Shown one piece after another: positions 27,799 to 36,527 of a stretch of 64,000 nt of DNA; position 1 is the first letter of the stretch; each line of letters opens with the position of its first letter. Position numbers and translations under genes: made by a program. Location of the stretch: assembly GCA_937895845.1 (NCBI GenBank), contig CALBLK010000023.1, positions 1 through 64,000 of the forward strand, written 5' to 3'. The DNA comes from an uncultured Prevotella sp. GTDB lineage: Bacteria > Bacteroidota > Bacteroidia > Bacteroidales > Bacteroidaceae. The notes under the pieces were generated by a model. That model was not told the DNA's origin, did no database searches, and was given only the letters and a program-made list of their open reading frames with translations.

Positions 27799-28956
27799 TT
27801 ATCTGCCCAGCAGCTCCCGCGCCTTCTGCCTCGCCTCCCTGTCGGTGGCCACGTAGGTGCCGTAGTCGGGCGCGCTGTCAAAGGGCACGGCCTGCATGGT
27901 CTGTGCGATGATGTCGCTCATCTGCTGGAAGCCGCAGCGGTCTTCCAGGAAGGCGCGGTTCACAACCTCGTTGGCCGCGTTGACGATGCAGGGCATGTTG
28001 CCCCCCTTGCCGATGGCCTCGAAGGCCAGGGCCAGGCAGCGGAACTTCTCCAGGTCGGGCCTGAAGAACTCCAGCGGCTGGGCGAAGAGGTCGAGCCGTG
28101 CGCCGGACAGGTTGAGGCGGCAGGGGAAGGAGAGCGCGTACTGGATGGGCAGGCGCATGTCGGGCACGCCGAGCTGCGCCTTCACCGCGCCGTCGGCAAA
28201 CTGCACCGCACTGTGTACGATGCTCTGCGGGTGGACCAGCACCTCTATCTTGTCGGCGTCCACGCCGAAGAGCCACTTGGCCTCGATCACCTCGAAGCCC
28301 TTGTTCATCATCGTGGCGCTGTCAATGGTGATCTTCGCCCCCATGTTCCATGTGGGGTGCCTCAGGGCGTCGGCCCTGGTCACCCCGGCCAGCTGCTCCG
28401 CGTCCAGGTTGCGGAACGGGCCGCCGCTGGCAGTGAGCAGTATCTTCTCGATGGCGTTGTCGCCCTCGCCCACGATGCTCTGGAAGATGGCCGAGTGCTC
28501 GCTGTCTACCGGCAGGATGGGCACATGGTAGCGCGAGGCCAGGTTGAGCACCAGCTCGCCGGCCACCACGAGGGTCTCCTTGTTGGCCAGGCAGATGGTC
28601 TTGCGCGCCTTGATGGCGTGGATGGTGGGCGAGAGCCCGGCGAAGCCCACCATCGCCGTGAGCACCATGTCGATGGGGCCGGCCTCCACAATCTCGTCAA
28701 GGGCCTTGGCCCCGGCGTACACCTTGATGTCCGGGCGGTCGCCGAGCAGCCGGCACAGCCGTCCGTAGTGCGCCTCGTTGGCGATGACCACGGCAGCCGG
28801 GTTGAACCGCCGCGCCTGTTCGGCCAGCTGGTCAACGCGGTTGTTGGCCGTCAGGCAGTAGACCTCGTACAGGTCGCTGTGCTCCCTGATGACCTCCAGG
28901 GCCTGGGTGCCGATAGACCCGGTGGAGCCGAGTATGGCTATTTGTCGTCTTTCCAT
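27799..28956 (-). CDS. dxr: 1-deoxy-D-xylulose 5-phosphate reductoisomerase
   Basis: 385-residue cytoplasmic enzyme of the MEP isoprenoid pathway that turns DXP into MEP with NADPH. The NADPH motif 'ILGSTGSIGTQALEVI' is at residues 8-23. 'LANKETLVVAGELV' (near 123), metal and substrate motif 'PVDSEHSAIFQSI' (near 148), 'LTASGGPFRN' and 'HPTWNMGAKITIDSATMMNKG' follow in the order expected for Dxr. The ATG giving 'MERRQIAIL' is chosen; a longer reading runs into rimM in another frame. Products feed undecaprenyl-phosphate, which the glycan genes at 34656-49198 would use. Confidence 0.97.
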   Translation of the reverse strand: MERRQIAILGSTGSIGTQALEVIREHSDLYEVYCLTANNRVDQLAEQARRFNPAAVVIANEAHYGRLCRLLGDRPDIKVYAGAKALDEIVEAGPIDMVLTAMVGFAGLSPTIHAIKARKTICLANKETLVVAGELVLNLASRYHVPILPVDSEHSAIFQSIVGEGDNAIEKILLTASGGPFRNLDAEQLAGVTRADALRHPTWNMGAKITIDSATMMNKGFEVIEAKWLFGVDADKIEVLVHPQSIVHSAVQFADGAVKAQLGVPDMRLPIQYALSFPCRLNLSGARLDLFAQPLEFFRPDLEKFRCLALAFEAIGKGGNMPCIVNAANEVVNRAFLEDRCGFQQMSDIIAQTMQAVPFDSAPDYGTYVATDREARQKARELLGR

Positions 28957-28987
28957 GTTCTGTCTTTCTGTTTTCGTTCTTCCCCGC

Positions 28988-29491
28988 TCACCCGAGCAGT
29001 CCGTCGGGAATGTCCATGCAGACGCGCCGCTGGCGGGTGTCAATGCCGGTGACCAGCTCGGGCGCAGCCGGCACGAGCTGGCCGTCGGCCAGCTCGAAGA
29101 GCACGTTCTCCGTGGTGTCGTCGATGGCGGCAATGCGCCCCGCCACCTTGCATGTGCGGTTGTCGTAAAGGTCGAACCCCACCGTCTGCGCCCACGGCAG
29201 CCTCTCCTCGCCCCCGGCCTCCTGCAGGGGGAAGAACACCTCGCAGCCCGTCAGTCCGGCCGCCTGCTGCTGGGTGTCAATGTCGCAGAACTTGACGAGC
29301 GCCGTCTGCTCGCCCTTGAAGCGGTATTCCTCGATGAAGAACGGCACAAGGATGTGGTCGACCGAGAGGATGAGGCAGTCGCAGTCCGTGCGGTCGAACA
29401 CGTCGTCGGTAAACAGGAACGACACCTCGCCTTTCACGCCGTGGGGCTTGCCCAGCCGCCCGATGCAGTAAACGTCTTGCGGAAGAATCAT
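28988..29491 (-). CDS. rimM: Ribosome maturation factor RimM
   Basis: 167-residue factor for 30S subunit head assembly; it binds ribosomal protein S19. The N-terminal beta-barrel domain starts 'YCIGRLGKPHGVKGEVSFLF', the family hallmark (residues 8-27). The C-terminal PRC-barrel domain spans about 95-165 with 'LFELADGQLVPAAPELV'. The length matches the family. It overlaps the murA stop by 4 bases (ATGA) and lies 31 bases ahead of dxr. Confidence 0.93.
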   Translation of the reverse strand: MILPQDVYCIGRLGKPHGVKGEVSFLFTDDVFDRTDCDCLILSVDHILVPFFIEEYRFKGEQTALVKFCDIDTQQQAAGLTGCEVFFPLQEAGGEERLPWAQTVGFDLYDNRTCKVAGRIAAIDDTTENVLFELADGQLVPAAPELVTGIDTRQRRVCMDIPDGLLG

Positions 29492-30801
29492 GGCCAGTCC
29501 ACGCGTTTGATGTGCGCTCCCAGCGGCGCGAGCCGCTTCTCGATGTCCTCGTAGCCCCGGTCTATCTGCTCGATGTTGTCAATGCGGCTGTTGCCGCTGG
29601 CGCTCATGGCCGCTATCAGCAGGGCGATGCCGGCGCGGATGTCGGGGCTGGCCATGCGCCCGCCGCGAAGGCGGCGCCGGTGGTCGTGCCCCACCACCAC
29701 GGCGCGGTGGGGGTCGCACAGGATAATCTGCGCGCCCATGTCAATCAGCTTGTCCACGAAGAACAGGCGGCTCTCGAACATCTTCTGGTGGAAGAGCACC
29801 GAGCCGCGGGCCTGGGTGGCCACCACGATGAGCACCGACAGCAGGTCGGGCGTGAGGCCCGGCCACGGCGCGTCGGACAGAGTCATGATGGTGCCGTCGA
29901 TAAAGGAGTCGACCACATAGTGGTCCTGGTGGGGAATGACGAGGTCGTCGCCCTCGATGTCGATGTGAACGCCCAGGCGGCGGAACGAGTCGGGGATGAT
30001 GCCGAGGTTGCGCACCGACACGTCCTTGATGCGGATGCCGTTGCCCACCATGGCCGCCATGCCGATGAACGAGCCCACCTCGATCATGTCGGGCAGTATG
30101 GTGTGGCTGGCGCCGTGCAGGCTGTCCACCCCCTCGATGGTGAGCAGGTTGCTGCCGATGCCGCCGATGCGCGCGCCCATGGCGTTGAGCAGGCGGCAGA
30201 GCTGCTGGATGTAAGGCTCGCAGGCCGCGTTGTAGATGGTGGTCCGCCCCTTGGCCAGCACGGCGGCCATGATGATGTTGGCCGTGCCGGTGACCGAGGC
30301 CTCGTCAAGCAGCATGTAGCAGCCGGTGAGCTGCGGCGCGCTGATCTCGTAGACGTTGCGCTCCTCGGCGTGGCTGAAGCTGGCTCCCAGCTGCTTGAAC
30401 CCGAGGAAGTGGGTGTCCAGCCGCCGCCGCCCTATCTTGTCGCCGCCGGGCTTGGCCACGACAGCCTTGCCGTAGCGGGCCAGCAGCGGGCCGATCATGA
30501 GCACCGAGCCGCGCAGCGACGAGCATTTCCTGACGAACTCGTCACTCTCCAGGTAGTCAAGGTTCAGCTCGCCGGCGCAAAACGCGTAAGTGCCGCGCTC
30601 CAGCCGCTCCACCCTCACGCCGATGTCCTTGAGCAGCTGCATGAGGTTGTTCACGTCGCGGATGTCGGGAATGTTCCCGATGACAACCCGTCCGGGTGTG
30701 AGCAGGGTGGCGCATATCACTTCGAGCGCCTCGTTCTTGGCACCTTGCGGGGTGATGGTTCCGCTGAGCGGGTGACCGCCTTCGATGATGAATGAAGCCA
30801 T
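29488..30801 (-). CDS. murA: UDP-N-acetylglucosamine 1-carboxyvinyltransferase MurA, Asp-type
   Basis: 437-residue first committed enzyme of peptidoglycan synthesis; it transfers enolpyruvate from PEP to UDP-GlcNAc. The conserved N-terminal Lys-Asn pair is in 'GAKNEALEVICATLL' (near 22). The flexible loop near 120 reads 'KPGGDKIGRRRLDTHF', where most bacteria have Cys after Gly-Gly; Asp at this place is known from other bacteria to give natural fosfomycin resistance. 'SPDIRAGIALLIAAM' (near 385) supplies the conserved Asp and Arg, and 'IDRGYEDIEKRLAPLGA' ends the fold. It lies between DUF4290 and rimM in one operon. Confidence 0.96.
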   Translation of the reverse strand: MASFIIEGGHPLSGTITPQGAKNEALEVICATLLTPGRVVIGNIPDIRDVNNLMQLLKDIGVRVERLERGTYAFCAGELNLDYLESDEFVRKCSSLRGSVLMIGPLLARYGKAVVAKPGGDKIGRRRLDTHFLGFKQLGASFSHAEERNVYEISAPQLTGCYMLLDEASVTGTANIIMAAVLAKGRTTIYNAACEPYIQQLCRLLNAMGARIGGIGSNLLTIEGVDSLHGASHTILPDMIEVGSFIGMAAMVGNGIRIKDVSVRNLGIIPDSFRRLGVHIDIEGDDLVIPHQDHYVVDSFIDGTIMTLSDAPWPGLTPDLLSVLIVVATQARGSVLFHQKMFESRLFFVDKLIDMGAQIILCDPHRAVVVGHDHRRRLRGGRMASPDIRAGIALLIAAMSASGNSRIDNIEQIDRGYEDIEKRLAPLGAHIKRVDWP

Positions 30802-30810
30802 AATGTGTGG

Positions 30811-31419
30811 TTATCGTCTGCGCTTGCGCTTGGTGGTTTCGGGTGCGCCGGGCTGGGGCAGCCGCTCGAACTTGAAACGGCTGAGGTCGAGCTGGATGGC
30901 GTCGTCGGTGAGCCGCGCCAGGTCGTCGGCCACGCGCTCGTTGTCGGGCGTTCCGTGGCCCCATGCGGCCAGGTCGCGCTTCATCTGGTTGGCCACCAGC
31001 CGGGCCAGCTCGTCGCGCTCGGGCCCCTTGGGCATGGTCTTCAGCCTGTCGGCGAGACTGCAGATGAGGCGGCCGTAGTGGCGCATGCGGATGCGCCCGC
31101 CGGCCTGGGGCAGGGGCATTGGCGCGGGCTTTTCGAGCAGGCGCTCCGCCGTGGACACGTCGGCCGGCCAGTCAATGTCAAGCGCCTTGTGGCTCATCAG
31201 GAAGAGGTGGTCCCAGAGGGTCTGCCTGAAACTGGCGCTGTCCGTGGTCATGGGCACCTTGGTGCCCATCATCCGCACGATGAAGCGGGCGCACTGAAGG
31301 CGCTCCTCCCTGGTGGGCAGGGTGACGGCCAAGTCCACCATGTTCTGTATCTCGCGGCCATACTCGGGCAAAACCAGTGGCTCGCGCTGGGTGTTATAGT
31401 CTAAACCTTTGATGTTCAT
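30811..31419 (-). CDS. DUF4290 protein
   Basis: 202-residue protein of unknown function that I recognise as the Bacteroidota DUF4290 family: N-terminal 'LDYNTQREPLVLPEYGREIQNMVDLAV', then 'MGTKVP' and 'LWDHLFLMSHKALDIDWP'. Mostly helical with no signal peptide or membrane segment; the C-terminus is a basic tail 'TTKRKRRR' that could contact nucleic acid. It lies 9 bases ahead of murA, a conserved arrangement in this phylum, so it may be linked to cell wall or ribosome functions in the same operon. Confidence 0.88.
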   Translation of the reverse strand: MNIKGLDYNTQREPLVLPEYGREIQNMVDLAVTLPTREERLQCARFIVRMMGTKVPMTTDSASFRQTLWDHLFLMSHKALDIDWPADVSTAERLLEKPAPMPLPQAGGRIRMRHYGRLICSLADRLKTMPKGPERDELARLVANQMKRDLAAWGHGTPDNERVADDLARLTDDAIQLDLSRFKFERLPQPGAPETTKRKRRR

Positions 31420-31458
31420 AATGCTGAATAGCTTGTTTGTCGGGGGGCGCGGCCCCCG

Positions 31459-32154
31459 TCAGGGTATCAGTCTCTTGGGCGGCTTGGCCACAAAGTCTTT
31501 CAGATAGTAGGGCACGAAATAGGCCACATCCTCCGTCTGCCCGTCGCGCAGCCGCCTGTCGGCCACCGGGAACATCCACCTGGCCAGTGGCTCGACACCC
31601 TCGATGAGGCGGGCGTTGGGGTGGTTGATGGCGTCCATGCACTTGGCCGCGCCGTTGCCGAAGAAGTAGACGGGGTGCGCGTCAAGCAGGTCGCGGTAGG
31701 TGCCTTCGCCGGGCACGTCGGCCGAGGTGGGCCTCACCGTGTGCAGGGCGCGGTCGTACACGGTGGCGTAGACCTCCATGCGGCGCGCGTCAATCATCGG
31801 GCACAGCAGGGCGTCGTCCTCCAGTTCGTCGTGCCCGAGCAGCACGGGGACGCACAGCAGCTCGCCCGTGGGCACGCTGATGAGGCTGGCTCCGCAGCCG
31901 TAGCAGATGCCTTTGGCCATGGAAACGCCGATGCGGAGGCCCGTGTAGGAGCCGGGGCCGCTGCTGACGGCCACGGCCTCGAGCGGCAGGTCGCGGTTGC
32001 CGGTGTAGGCCATCGCCTCGTCAACGAACGCGCCAAGGCGCTCGGCGTGGTTGGGGCCGCTGTGGTCCTCCCTGTTAAAAAGGCACACGCCACCGTCGCT
32101 GACGGCTACCGAGCACACGCTGGTGCTCGTCTCTATATGTAAAATGCATGACAT
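31459..32154 (-). CDS. tsaB: tRNA threonylcarbamoyladenosine biosynthesis protein TsaB
   Basis: 231-residue partner of TsaD in making t6A at position 37 of tRNAs reading ANN codons. The start 'ILHIETSTSVCSVAV' is typical of the ASKHA fold in TsaB, and 'VSSGPGSYTGLRIGVSMAKG' (near 68) is its signature. The C-terminal part is shorter than in TsaD and lacks metal ligands, which separates the two. The ATG giving 'MSCILHIET' is preferred over an upstream one five codons away. First gene of the operon down to the HAD phosphatase at 23931. Confidence 0.94.
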   Translation of the reverse strand: MSCILHIETSTSVCSVAVSDGGVCLFNREDHSGPNHAERLGAFVDEAMAYTGNRDLPLEAVAVSSGPGSYTGLRIGVSMAKGICYGCGASLISVPTGELLCVPVLLGHDELEDDALLCPMIDARRMEVYATVYDRALHTVRPTSADVPGEGTYRDLLDAHPVYFFGNGAAKCMDAINHPNARLIEGVEPLARWMFPVADRRLRDGQTEDVAYFVPYYLKDFVAKPPKRLIP

Positions 32155-32207
32155 AGTCTGTCGGGGCATGGCGCAGTGTGCCTGTTGTCACACTGCACAT
32201 CATTTTG

Positions 32208-32215
32208 CAAAAGTA
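32208..32215 (-). promoter_or_regulatory. Putative -7 element for the tsaB operon
   Basis: Minus-strand TACTTTTG matches TAnnTTTG, 53 bases ahead of the tsaB ATG. Where the -33 element should be there is instead the edge of a 22-base hairpin (32220-32275). Confidence 0.5.
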
Positions 32216-32219
32216 AGCA

Positions 32220-32275
32220 AATTTCTGCAAAAAGGGCCGTTCCGCCCTGCCGAAACGGCCCTTTTTGCAGAAATT
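32220..32275. other. Long perfect hairpin between divergent genes
   Basis: Arms 32220-32241 and 32254-32275 are exact reverse complements over 22 bases, with a 12-base loop (CCGCCCTGCCGA). The arm core reads TGCAAAAAGGGCCGTT. It lies between tsaB (minus) and yicC (plus), which diverge, so it is not an ordinary terminator. It sits directly upstream of the tsaB -7 element, so it could be a regulator-binding site or an insulator. The rest of 32276-32478 holds no gene I can support. Confidence 0.8.
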
Positions 32276-32478
32276 AACGGACAGCGCAGCCGTTCGCCAC
32301 CCGCGTTGGACGGGCGCATGCAGCCGATGTGCGCAAGGGCTTGACACCCTTTTCCGCGCAAAAAATGCGCCATTCCATCGGATGCAGTCGTGGCCGGCGC
32401 CGCCCGGCTGACCGCTGCGGTCGTGGCGTAACGGCCAATAATGCAGGCCGAAAAGGGCACACTCTCATTTTTTTTGCG

Positions 32479-32486
32479 TACTTTTG
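32479..32486 (+). promoter_or_regulatory. Putative -7 element for yicC
   Basis: TACTTTTG matches TAnnTTTG, 57 bases ahead of the yicC ATG. A TTTG run lies directly next to it rather than at -33. Likely start of the yicC-gmk-nadD transcript. Confidence 0.5.
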
Positions 32487-32543
32487 CAAACGGAATGCAA
32501 ATTGTCTAAACACAAAATACAACTGTCAAAACACATCGTTATT

Positions 32544-33419
32544 ATGATTCAGTCGATGACGGGTTACGGCAAGGCTGTCGCAACCTACAAGGGTAAGAAA
32601 ATCAACGTAGAGGTGAAGTCGCTCAACAGCAAGTCGCTTGACCTCTCGACACGCGTGGCCCCGATGTACAGGGAAAAGGAGATGGAAATCCGGCAGCTGA
32701 TAGCCCGGACCGTGGAGCGTGGCAAGGTGGACTTCTCGCTCTGGGTGGAGAAAGAGGCCGGAGCCGATGCAGTGCCCCTGAACACGGCGCTGGTGGAGAA
32801 CTACTACCGGCAGCTTGTGGCGCTGGCCCGCCACCTCGGCGTGGCCGAACCGCAGGACTGGCTCGCCACACTGGTGCGCATGCCCGACGTGACGGCCAGG
32901 ACCGAGGCCGAGGAGCTTGACGCTGAAGAGTGGAAATGCGCGCAGAACGCCATCGGCGAGGCCCTCGGCAAGCTGGTGGACTTCCGCAACCAGGAGGGTG
33001 CGGCCCTGCAAAGGAAGTTCGAGGAGAAGCTTGACAACATCGAGCAGCTGCTCGCCCAGATAGAGCCTTTCGAAAAGCAGCGCGTCGAGAAAATACGCGC
33101 ACGCATCGTGGAAGGGCTGAACTGCATCCCCGGCGTGGACTATGACAAGAACAGGCTCGAGCAGGAACTGATTTACTATATCGAGAAGCTGGACATCAGC
33201 GAGGAGAAGCAGCGGCTCGCCAACCACCTCCGCTATTTCCGCGAGACCATGGACGAAGGTCACGGACAGGGCAAGAAACTCGGTTTCATCGCCCAGGAGA
33301 TGGGGCGCGAGATTAACACCACGGGGTCGAAGAGCAACCAGGCCGAGATGCAGAACATCGTGGTGAAGATGAAGGACGAGCTGGAACAAATCAAGGAGCA
33401 GGTGCTCAACGCACTCTGA
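32544..33419 (+). CDS. yicC: YicC-family endoribonuclease
   Basis: 291-residue protein of the YicC/YloC group, described as an RNase. The N-terminal 'MIQSMTGYGKAVATYKGKKINVEVKSLN' block and the C-terminal DUF1732 block 'KKLGFIAQEMGREINTTGSKSN' are both characteristic, the latter holding the conserved Gly-x-Glu and Asn-Thr-x-Gly-Ser-Lys pattern. Between them is a long helical region. The ATG at this position gives the family's usual N-terminus, 20 codons inside a longer open frame. It is followed after 14 bases by gmk, an order seen in many bacteria. Confidence 0.95.
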   Translation: MIQSMTGYGKAVATYKGKKINVEVKSLNSKSLDLSTRVAPMYREKEMEIRQLIARTVERGKVDFSLWVEKEAGADAVPLNTALVENYYRQLVALARHLGVAEPQDWLATLVRMPDVTARTEAEELDAEEWKCAQNAIGEALGKLVDFRNQEGAALQRKFEEKLDNIEQLLAQIEPFEKQRVEKIRARIVEGLNCIPGVDYDKNRLEQELIYYIEKLDISEEKQRLANHLRYFRETMDEGHGQGKKLGFIAQEMGREINTTGSKSNQAEMQNIVVKMKDELEQIKEQVLNAL

Positions 33420-33433
33420 CAAAGGCGGCTGGC

Positions 33434-34021
33434 ATGGCAAGACAAGGTGTTATCATTGTCGTCTCGGCCCCGTCGGGCACAGGGAAGAGCACGATTATCA
33501 ACTGGCTGATGGGCCACGGGGAGCTGAACCTGGCCTTTTCCATCTCGTGTACCAGCCGGAAGCCGCGCGGTACGGAGCGCGACGGGGTGGAGTACTTCTT
33601 CGTGTCTCCCGAGGAGTTCCGCCGGCGCGCCGAGGCAGGCGAGTTTATCGAGTACGAGGAGGTGTACCGCGACCGCTTCTATGGCACGCTGAAAAGCCAG
33701 GTGGACACGATGCTGGCCGCCGGGCAGAACGTGGTGCTCGACATTGACGTGAAAGGGGCCGGAAACGTGAAGCGGGCCTATGGCGACCGCGCGCTCACGC
33801 TCTTTATCCTGCCGCCCTCCATCGAGACCCTGCGCCGGCGGCTCGAGGCCCGGGCCACCGACACCCCAGAGGTGATTGACCAGCGCATAGCCCGGGCGGA
33901 GTTCGAAATGACGTTCGCCCCGAAGTTTGACTGCGTGGTGGTGAACGACCGGCTGGAACAGGCCGAGGAGGAGGCGCTGCGCATTGTCAAGGCCTTTGTC
34001 GATGGAGCGCGGACAGCATAG
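33434..34021 (+). CDS. gmk: Guanylate kinase
   Basis: 195-residue cytoplasmic enzyme that phosphorylates GMP to GDP with ATP. The P-loop 'VSAPSGTGKSTIINWL' lies at residues 9-24, the GMP-binding 'SCTSRKPRGTERDGVEYFFV' near 38, and 'FIEYEEVYRDRFYGTLKSQV' near 75. 'VVLDIDVKGAGNVKR' carries Walker B near 100. Length is normal for the family. The next gene, nadD, starts inside its 3' end, which suggests coupled translation. Confidence 0.97.
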   Translation: MARQGVIIVVSAPSGTGKSTIINWLMGHGELNLAFSISCTSRKPRGTERDGVEYFFVSPEEFRRRAEAGEFIEYEEVYRDRFYGTLKSQVDTMLAAGQNVVLDIDVKGAGNVKRAYGDRALTLFILPPSIETLRRRLEARATDTPEVIDQRIARAEFEMTFAPKFDCVVVNDRLEQAEEEALRIVKAFVDGARTA

Positions 34022-34610
34022 GGAGATAGGCCTCTTCGGCGGCTCGTTCAACCCCGTCCACACCGGCCATGTGGCCCTGGCCAGGCAGCTGCTGGAGGCG
34101 GCCGGGCTGGACGAGGTGTGGTTCATGGTGTCGCCGCAGAACCCCCTGAAGCGGCAGACCGACCTGCTGGACGACAGCCTGCGGCTGGAAATGGTGCGGG
34201 AGGCGCTCAAGGGGGAGCCCCGGATGAAGGCCTGCGACGACGAGTTCGCGCTGCCGCGGCCGTCGTACACATGGAACACCCTGCAAGCGCTCGGCCAGCG
34301 TTACCCCCTGTGCCGTTTCACGCTGCTCGTTGGCGGCGACAACTGGGCCGCCTTCAGCCGCTGGTACCGTTACCGCGACATCCTTGACCATTACCGCGTG
34401 GCGGTCTATCCGCGGCCTGGCAGCGTCATCGGCGAGGCCGCGCTGCCGGCAAGCGTCATGCTGGTGAAGGCCCGCCTGATGGACATCTCCAGCACAGAGA
34501 TAAGGCGGCGCATCGCAGCCGGACTGCCTGTCAGCGGATGGCTGGACCCCGGGGTGGAAAGGATTGTACGCGAGCGCAATCTTTACGCTTTTTCCCCCAA
34601 GGCGACTTGA
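34002..34610 (+). CDS. nadD: Nicotinate-nucleotide adenylyltransferase
   Basis: 202-residue enzyme that joins nicotinate mononucleotide with ATP in NAD synthesis. 'IGLFGGSFNPVHTGHVALA' at the N-terminus has the GxFNPxHxGH nucleotide-binding motif. The C-terminal 'DISSTEIRRRIAAG' (near 161) is the ISSTxIR motif of the family. The ATG overlaps the end of gmk by 20 bases; a TTG six codons earlier is possible but less likely. Last housekeeping gene before the glycan block. Confidence 0.96.
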   Translation: MERGQHREIGLFGGSFNPVHTGHVALARQLLEAAGLDEVWFMVSPQNPLKRQTDLLDDSLRLEMVREALKGEPRMKACDDEFALPRPSYTWNTLQALGQRYPLCRFTLLVGGDNWAAFSRWYRYRDILDHYRVAVYPRPGSVIGEAALPASVMLVKARLMDISSTEIRRRIAAGLPVSGWLDPGVERIVRERNLYAFSPKAT

Positions 34611-34636
34611 CAATCGGAGAAAAAGCAGTATATTTG
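34606..34636 (+). promoter_or_regulatory. Putative promoter ahead of the surface-glycan block
   Basis: CTTG (34606-34609, three of four bases of TTTG) and TATATTTG (34629-34636) are separated by 19 bases, a good Bacteroidota spacing. It lies in the 45-base gap before the phosphoethanolamine transferase-like gene and its upstream part overlaps the nadD stop. Confidence 0.6.
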
Positions 34637-34655
34637 TCGCCAAATTGTAAAGCGG

Positions 34656-36527
34656 ATGAAACACCTTGACTTCCTCATGAAGTTGATGGGCTGCGTGCTC
34701 AAGCCTATCGGAAAGAATGCGGCCTTTTTCGTTTTCATGTACCTGCTGGGCTACACCTGCATCAAGGTGGGCACGCCCTACTACGCGCAGTTCGGCTTTG
34801 TCGAGCTGTTCATAGACCTCTACATGCTCTGCGTGGTGCTGGCACTCATCCCCTGGCGCGTGAGGCGGTGGGTGAGGGCCTTGCTCTATGTGCTGCTCTA
34901 CACCACCTCGATAGTCGACATGTATTGCATCGTGAAGTTCAACGCCACGTTCTCGCCAACCATGCTGCTGCTGGTGGGCGAGACAACGGGGCGCGAGGCC
35001 GCTGAGTTCCTGGGGTCGTACGTGGGGTGGGACCTGCTGGGGAGCAACCTGGTGTGGCTGCTGCTCATCCTCCTTATACATATTATATACAGTGTGGCCA
35101 TGGTGGTTGTGCGCGGCCGCCATTACACCCCGCGCATCCCCCGCCGCGCGCTGCTGCGGCTGCGGCTGGTGGCCCTGCCGCTGCTGGGAGCCGCCGTGCT
35201 CGTGCTGATCGAGCGCGGCGCGGGCGAGCCCCTGCAGAACAAGGTGGCGCTGGTGCGCATGATGTCCTACACGAACGTGGGCGACGTGGAGCGCGAGTTC
35301 AACCGCAAGGACGGCGTGAAGCTCTACCTGCCCATCTACCGCTTTGCCTACAGTTTCCTGGCCAACGAGCTGGCCGCCAGGCAGGTCGACCAGCTCATAC
35401 GGAGCGCCAGGACGGCCAGGGTGGACAGCTGCGCGTTCACGACACCGAACATCGTGCTCATCATCGGCGAGAGTTACAACCGCCACCACTCACAGCTCTA
35501 CGGGTACGACAAGCCGACAACGCCAAGGCAGGTGCGCCGCTCGAGGCGCGAGACGATGGCGGTGTTCACCGATGTGGTGGCACCGTTCAACCTCACGAGC
35601 TTTGTGTTCAAGAACATCTTCTCCCTGAATGTGCTGGGCGAAAAGGGCGACTGGTGCGACTACCCGCTCTTCCCGGAGCTGTTCCGCGCGGCCGGCTACC
35701 GCGTGACCTTTGTGACAAACCAGTTTAGGACGCGCACCACCGAGGCGGTCTACGACTTCAGCGGAGGCTTCTTCCTGAACCACCCCGAACTGAGCCGCGC
35801 CATGTTCGACGTGCGCAACGAGCGTACCCACCGCTTTGACCGCGGCGTGATTGACGACTATGACAGGCTGCTGGCCGACGGGCGGCTGTCGTTTGACGGC
35901 AAGGGCGACCACAACCTGGTGATCCTGCACCTCATGGGGCAGCACGTGAACTACCGCGACCGCTCGCCGCGCGACCGCAAGAAGTTCACCGCCGGCGACT
36001 ACCGCATGGAGGGGTACAGCCAGAAGGAGAGGGCCGTGGTGGCCGACTATGACAACGCGACACTCTACAACGACTCTGTGGTTGACCAGCTCGTGAGGCG
36101 CTTCGAGGACAAGGAAGCCCTTGTGATCTACCTCTCAGACCACGGGGACGAGTGCTATGGCATGGGATGCCACAAGTTCGGGCGCACACACAGCGACAAC
36201 TTCGGCTACAGGGTGGCCCACGAGGAGTTTGAAATCCCCTTCTGGGTGTGGTGCTCGCGCACTTTCGCGAAGCGTCATCCCGAGCTGGTGGAACAGCTGA
36301 TGGCCGCGCGCGACCGGCCGTACATGACCGACTGCCTGCCGCACCTGCTGCTCTATCTGGGCGGAATAGCCACGCCACAGTACCGGGAACGCTACAACGT
36401 GCTGTCGCCCCATTATGACGTGGGGCGGCGAAGAATGCTAAAAAACAAGGTTGACTATGACGAACTCAGACGCAACTACGAAGCCGGCAGTGCCGGAGAC
36501 GGCCCGGCAGACCGCGTGGCTCACTAA
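34656..36527 (+). CDS. Phosphoethanolamine transferase-like membrane protein (sulfatase fold)
   Basis: 623 residues. The N-terminal third (about 1-195) has five or so membrane helices. The C-terminal two thirds is a periplasmic alkaline-phosphatase/sulfatase fold of the EptA/CptA type: 'PNIVLIIGESYNRHHSQLYG' (near 265) holds the probable nucleophile (the Ser after Gly-Glu, where EptA has Thr), 'TNQF' and 'GVIDDYDRL' follow, and the metal site is 'IYLSDHGDECYG' (near 492) with later His residues 'FGRTHSDN' and 'AHEEFEIPFWVW'. Such enzymes move phosphoethanolamine from phosphatidylethanolamine to lipid A or other glycans. The acceptor is unknown. Its end overlaps the next gene by 71 bases. Confidence 0.85.
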   Translation: MKHLDFLMKLMGCVLKPIGKNAAFFVFMYLLGYTCIKVGTPYYAQFGFVELFIDLYMLCVVLALIPWRVRRWVRALLYVLLYTTSIVDMYCIVKFNATFSPTMLLLVGETTGREAAEFLGSYVGWDLLGSNLVWLLLILLIHIIYSVAMVVVRGRHYTPRIPRRALLRLRLVALPLLGAAVLVLIERGAGEPLQNKVALVRMMSYTNVGDVEREFNRKDGVKLYLPIYRFAYSFLANELAARQVDQLIRSARTARVDSCAFTTPNIVLIIGESYNRHHSQLYGYDKPTTPRQVRRSRRETMAVFTDVVAPFNLTSFVFKNIFSLNVLGEKGDWCDYPLFPELFRAAGYRVTFVTNQFRTRTTEAVYDFSGGFFLNHPELSRAMFDVRNERTHRFDRGVIDDYDRLLADGRLSFDGKGDHNLVILHLMGQHVNYRDRSPRDRKKFTAGDYRMEGYSQKERAVVADYDNATLYNDSVVDQLVRRFEDKEALVIYLSDHGDECYGMGCHKFGRTHSDNFGYRVAHEEFEIPFWVWCSRTFAKRHPELVEQLMAARDRPYMTDCLPHLLLYLGGIATPQYRERYNVLSPHYDVGRRRMLKNKVDYDELRRNYEAGSAGDGPADRVAH

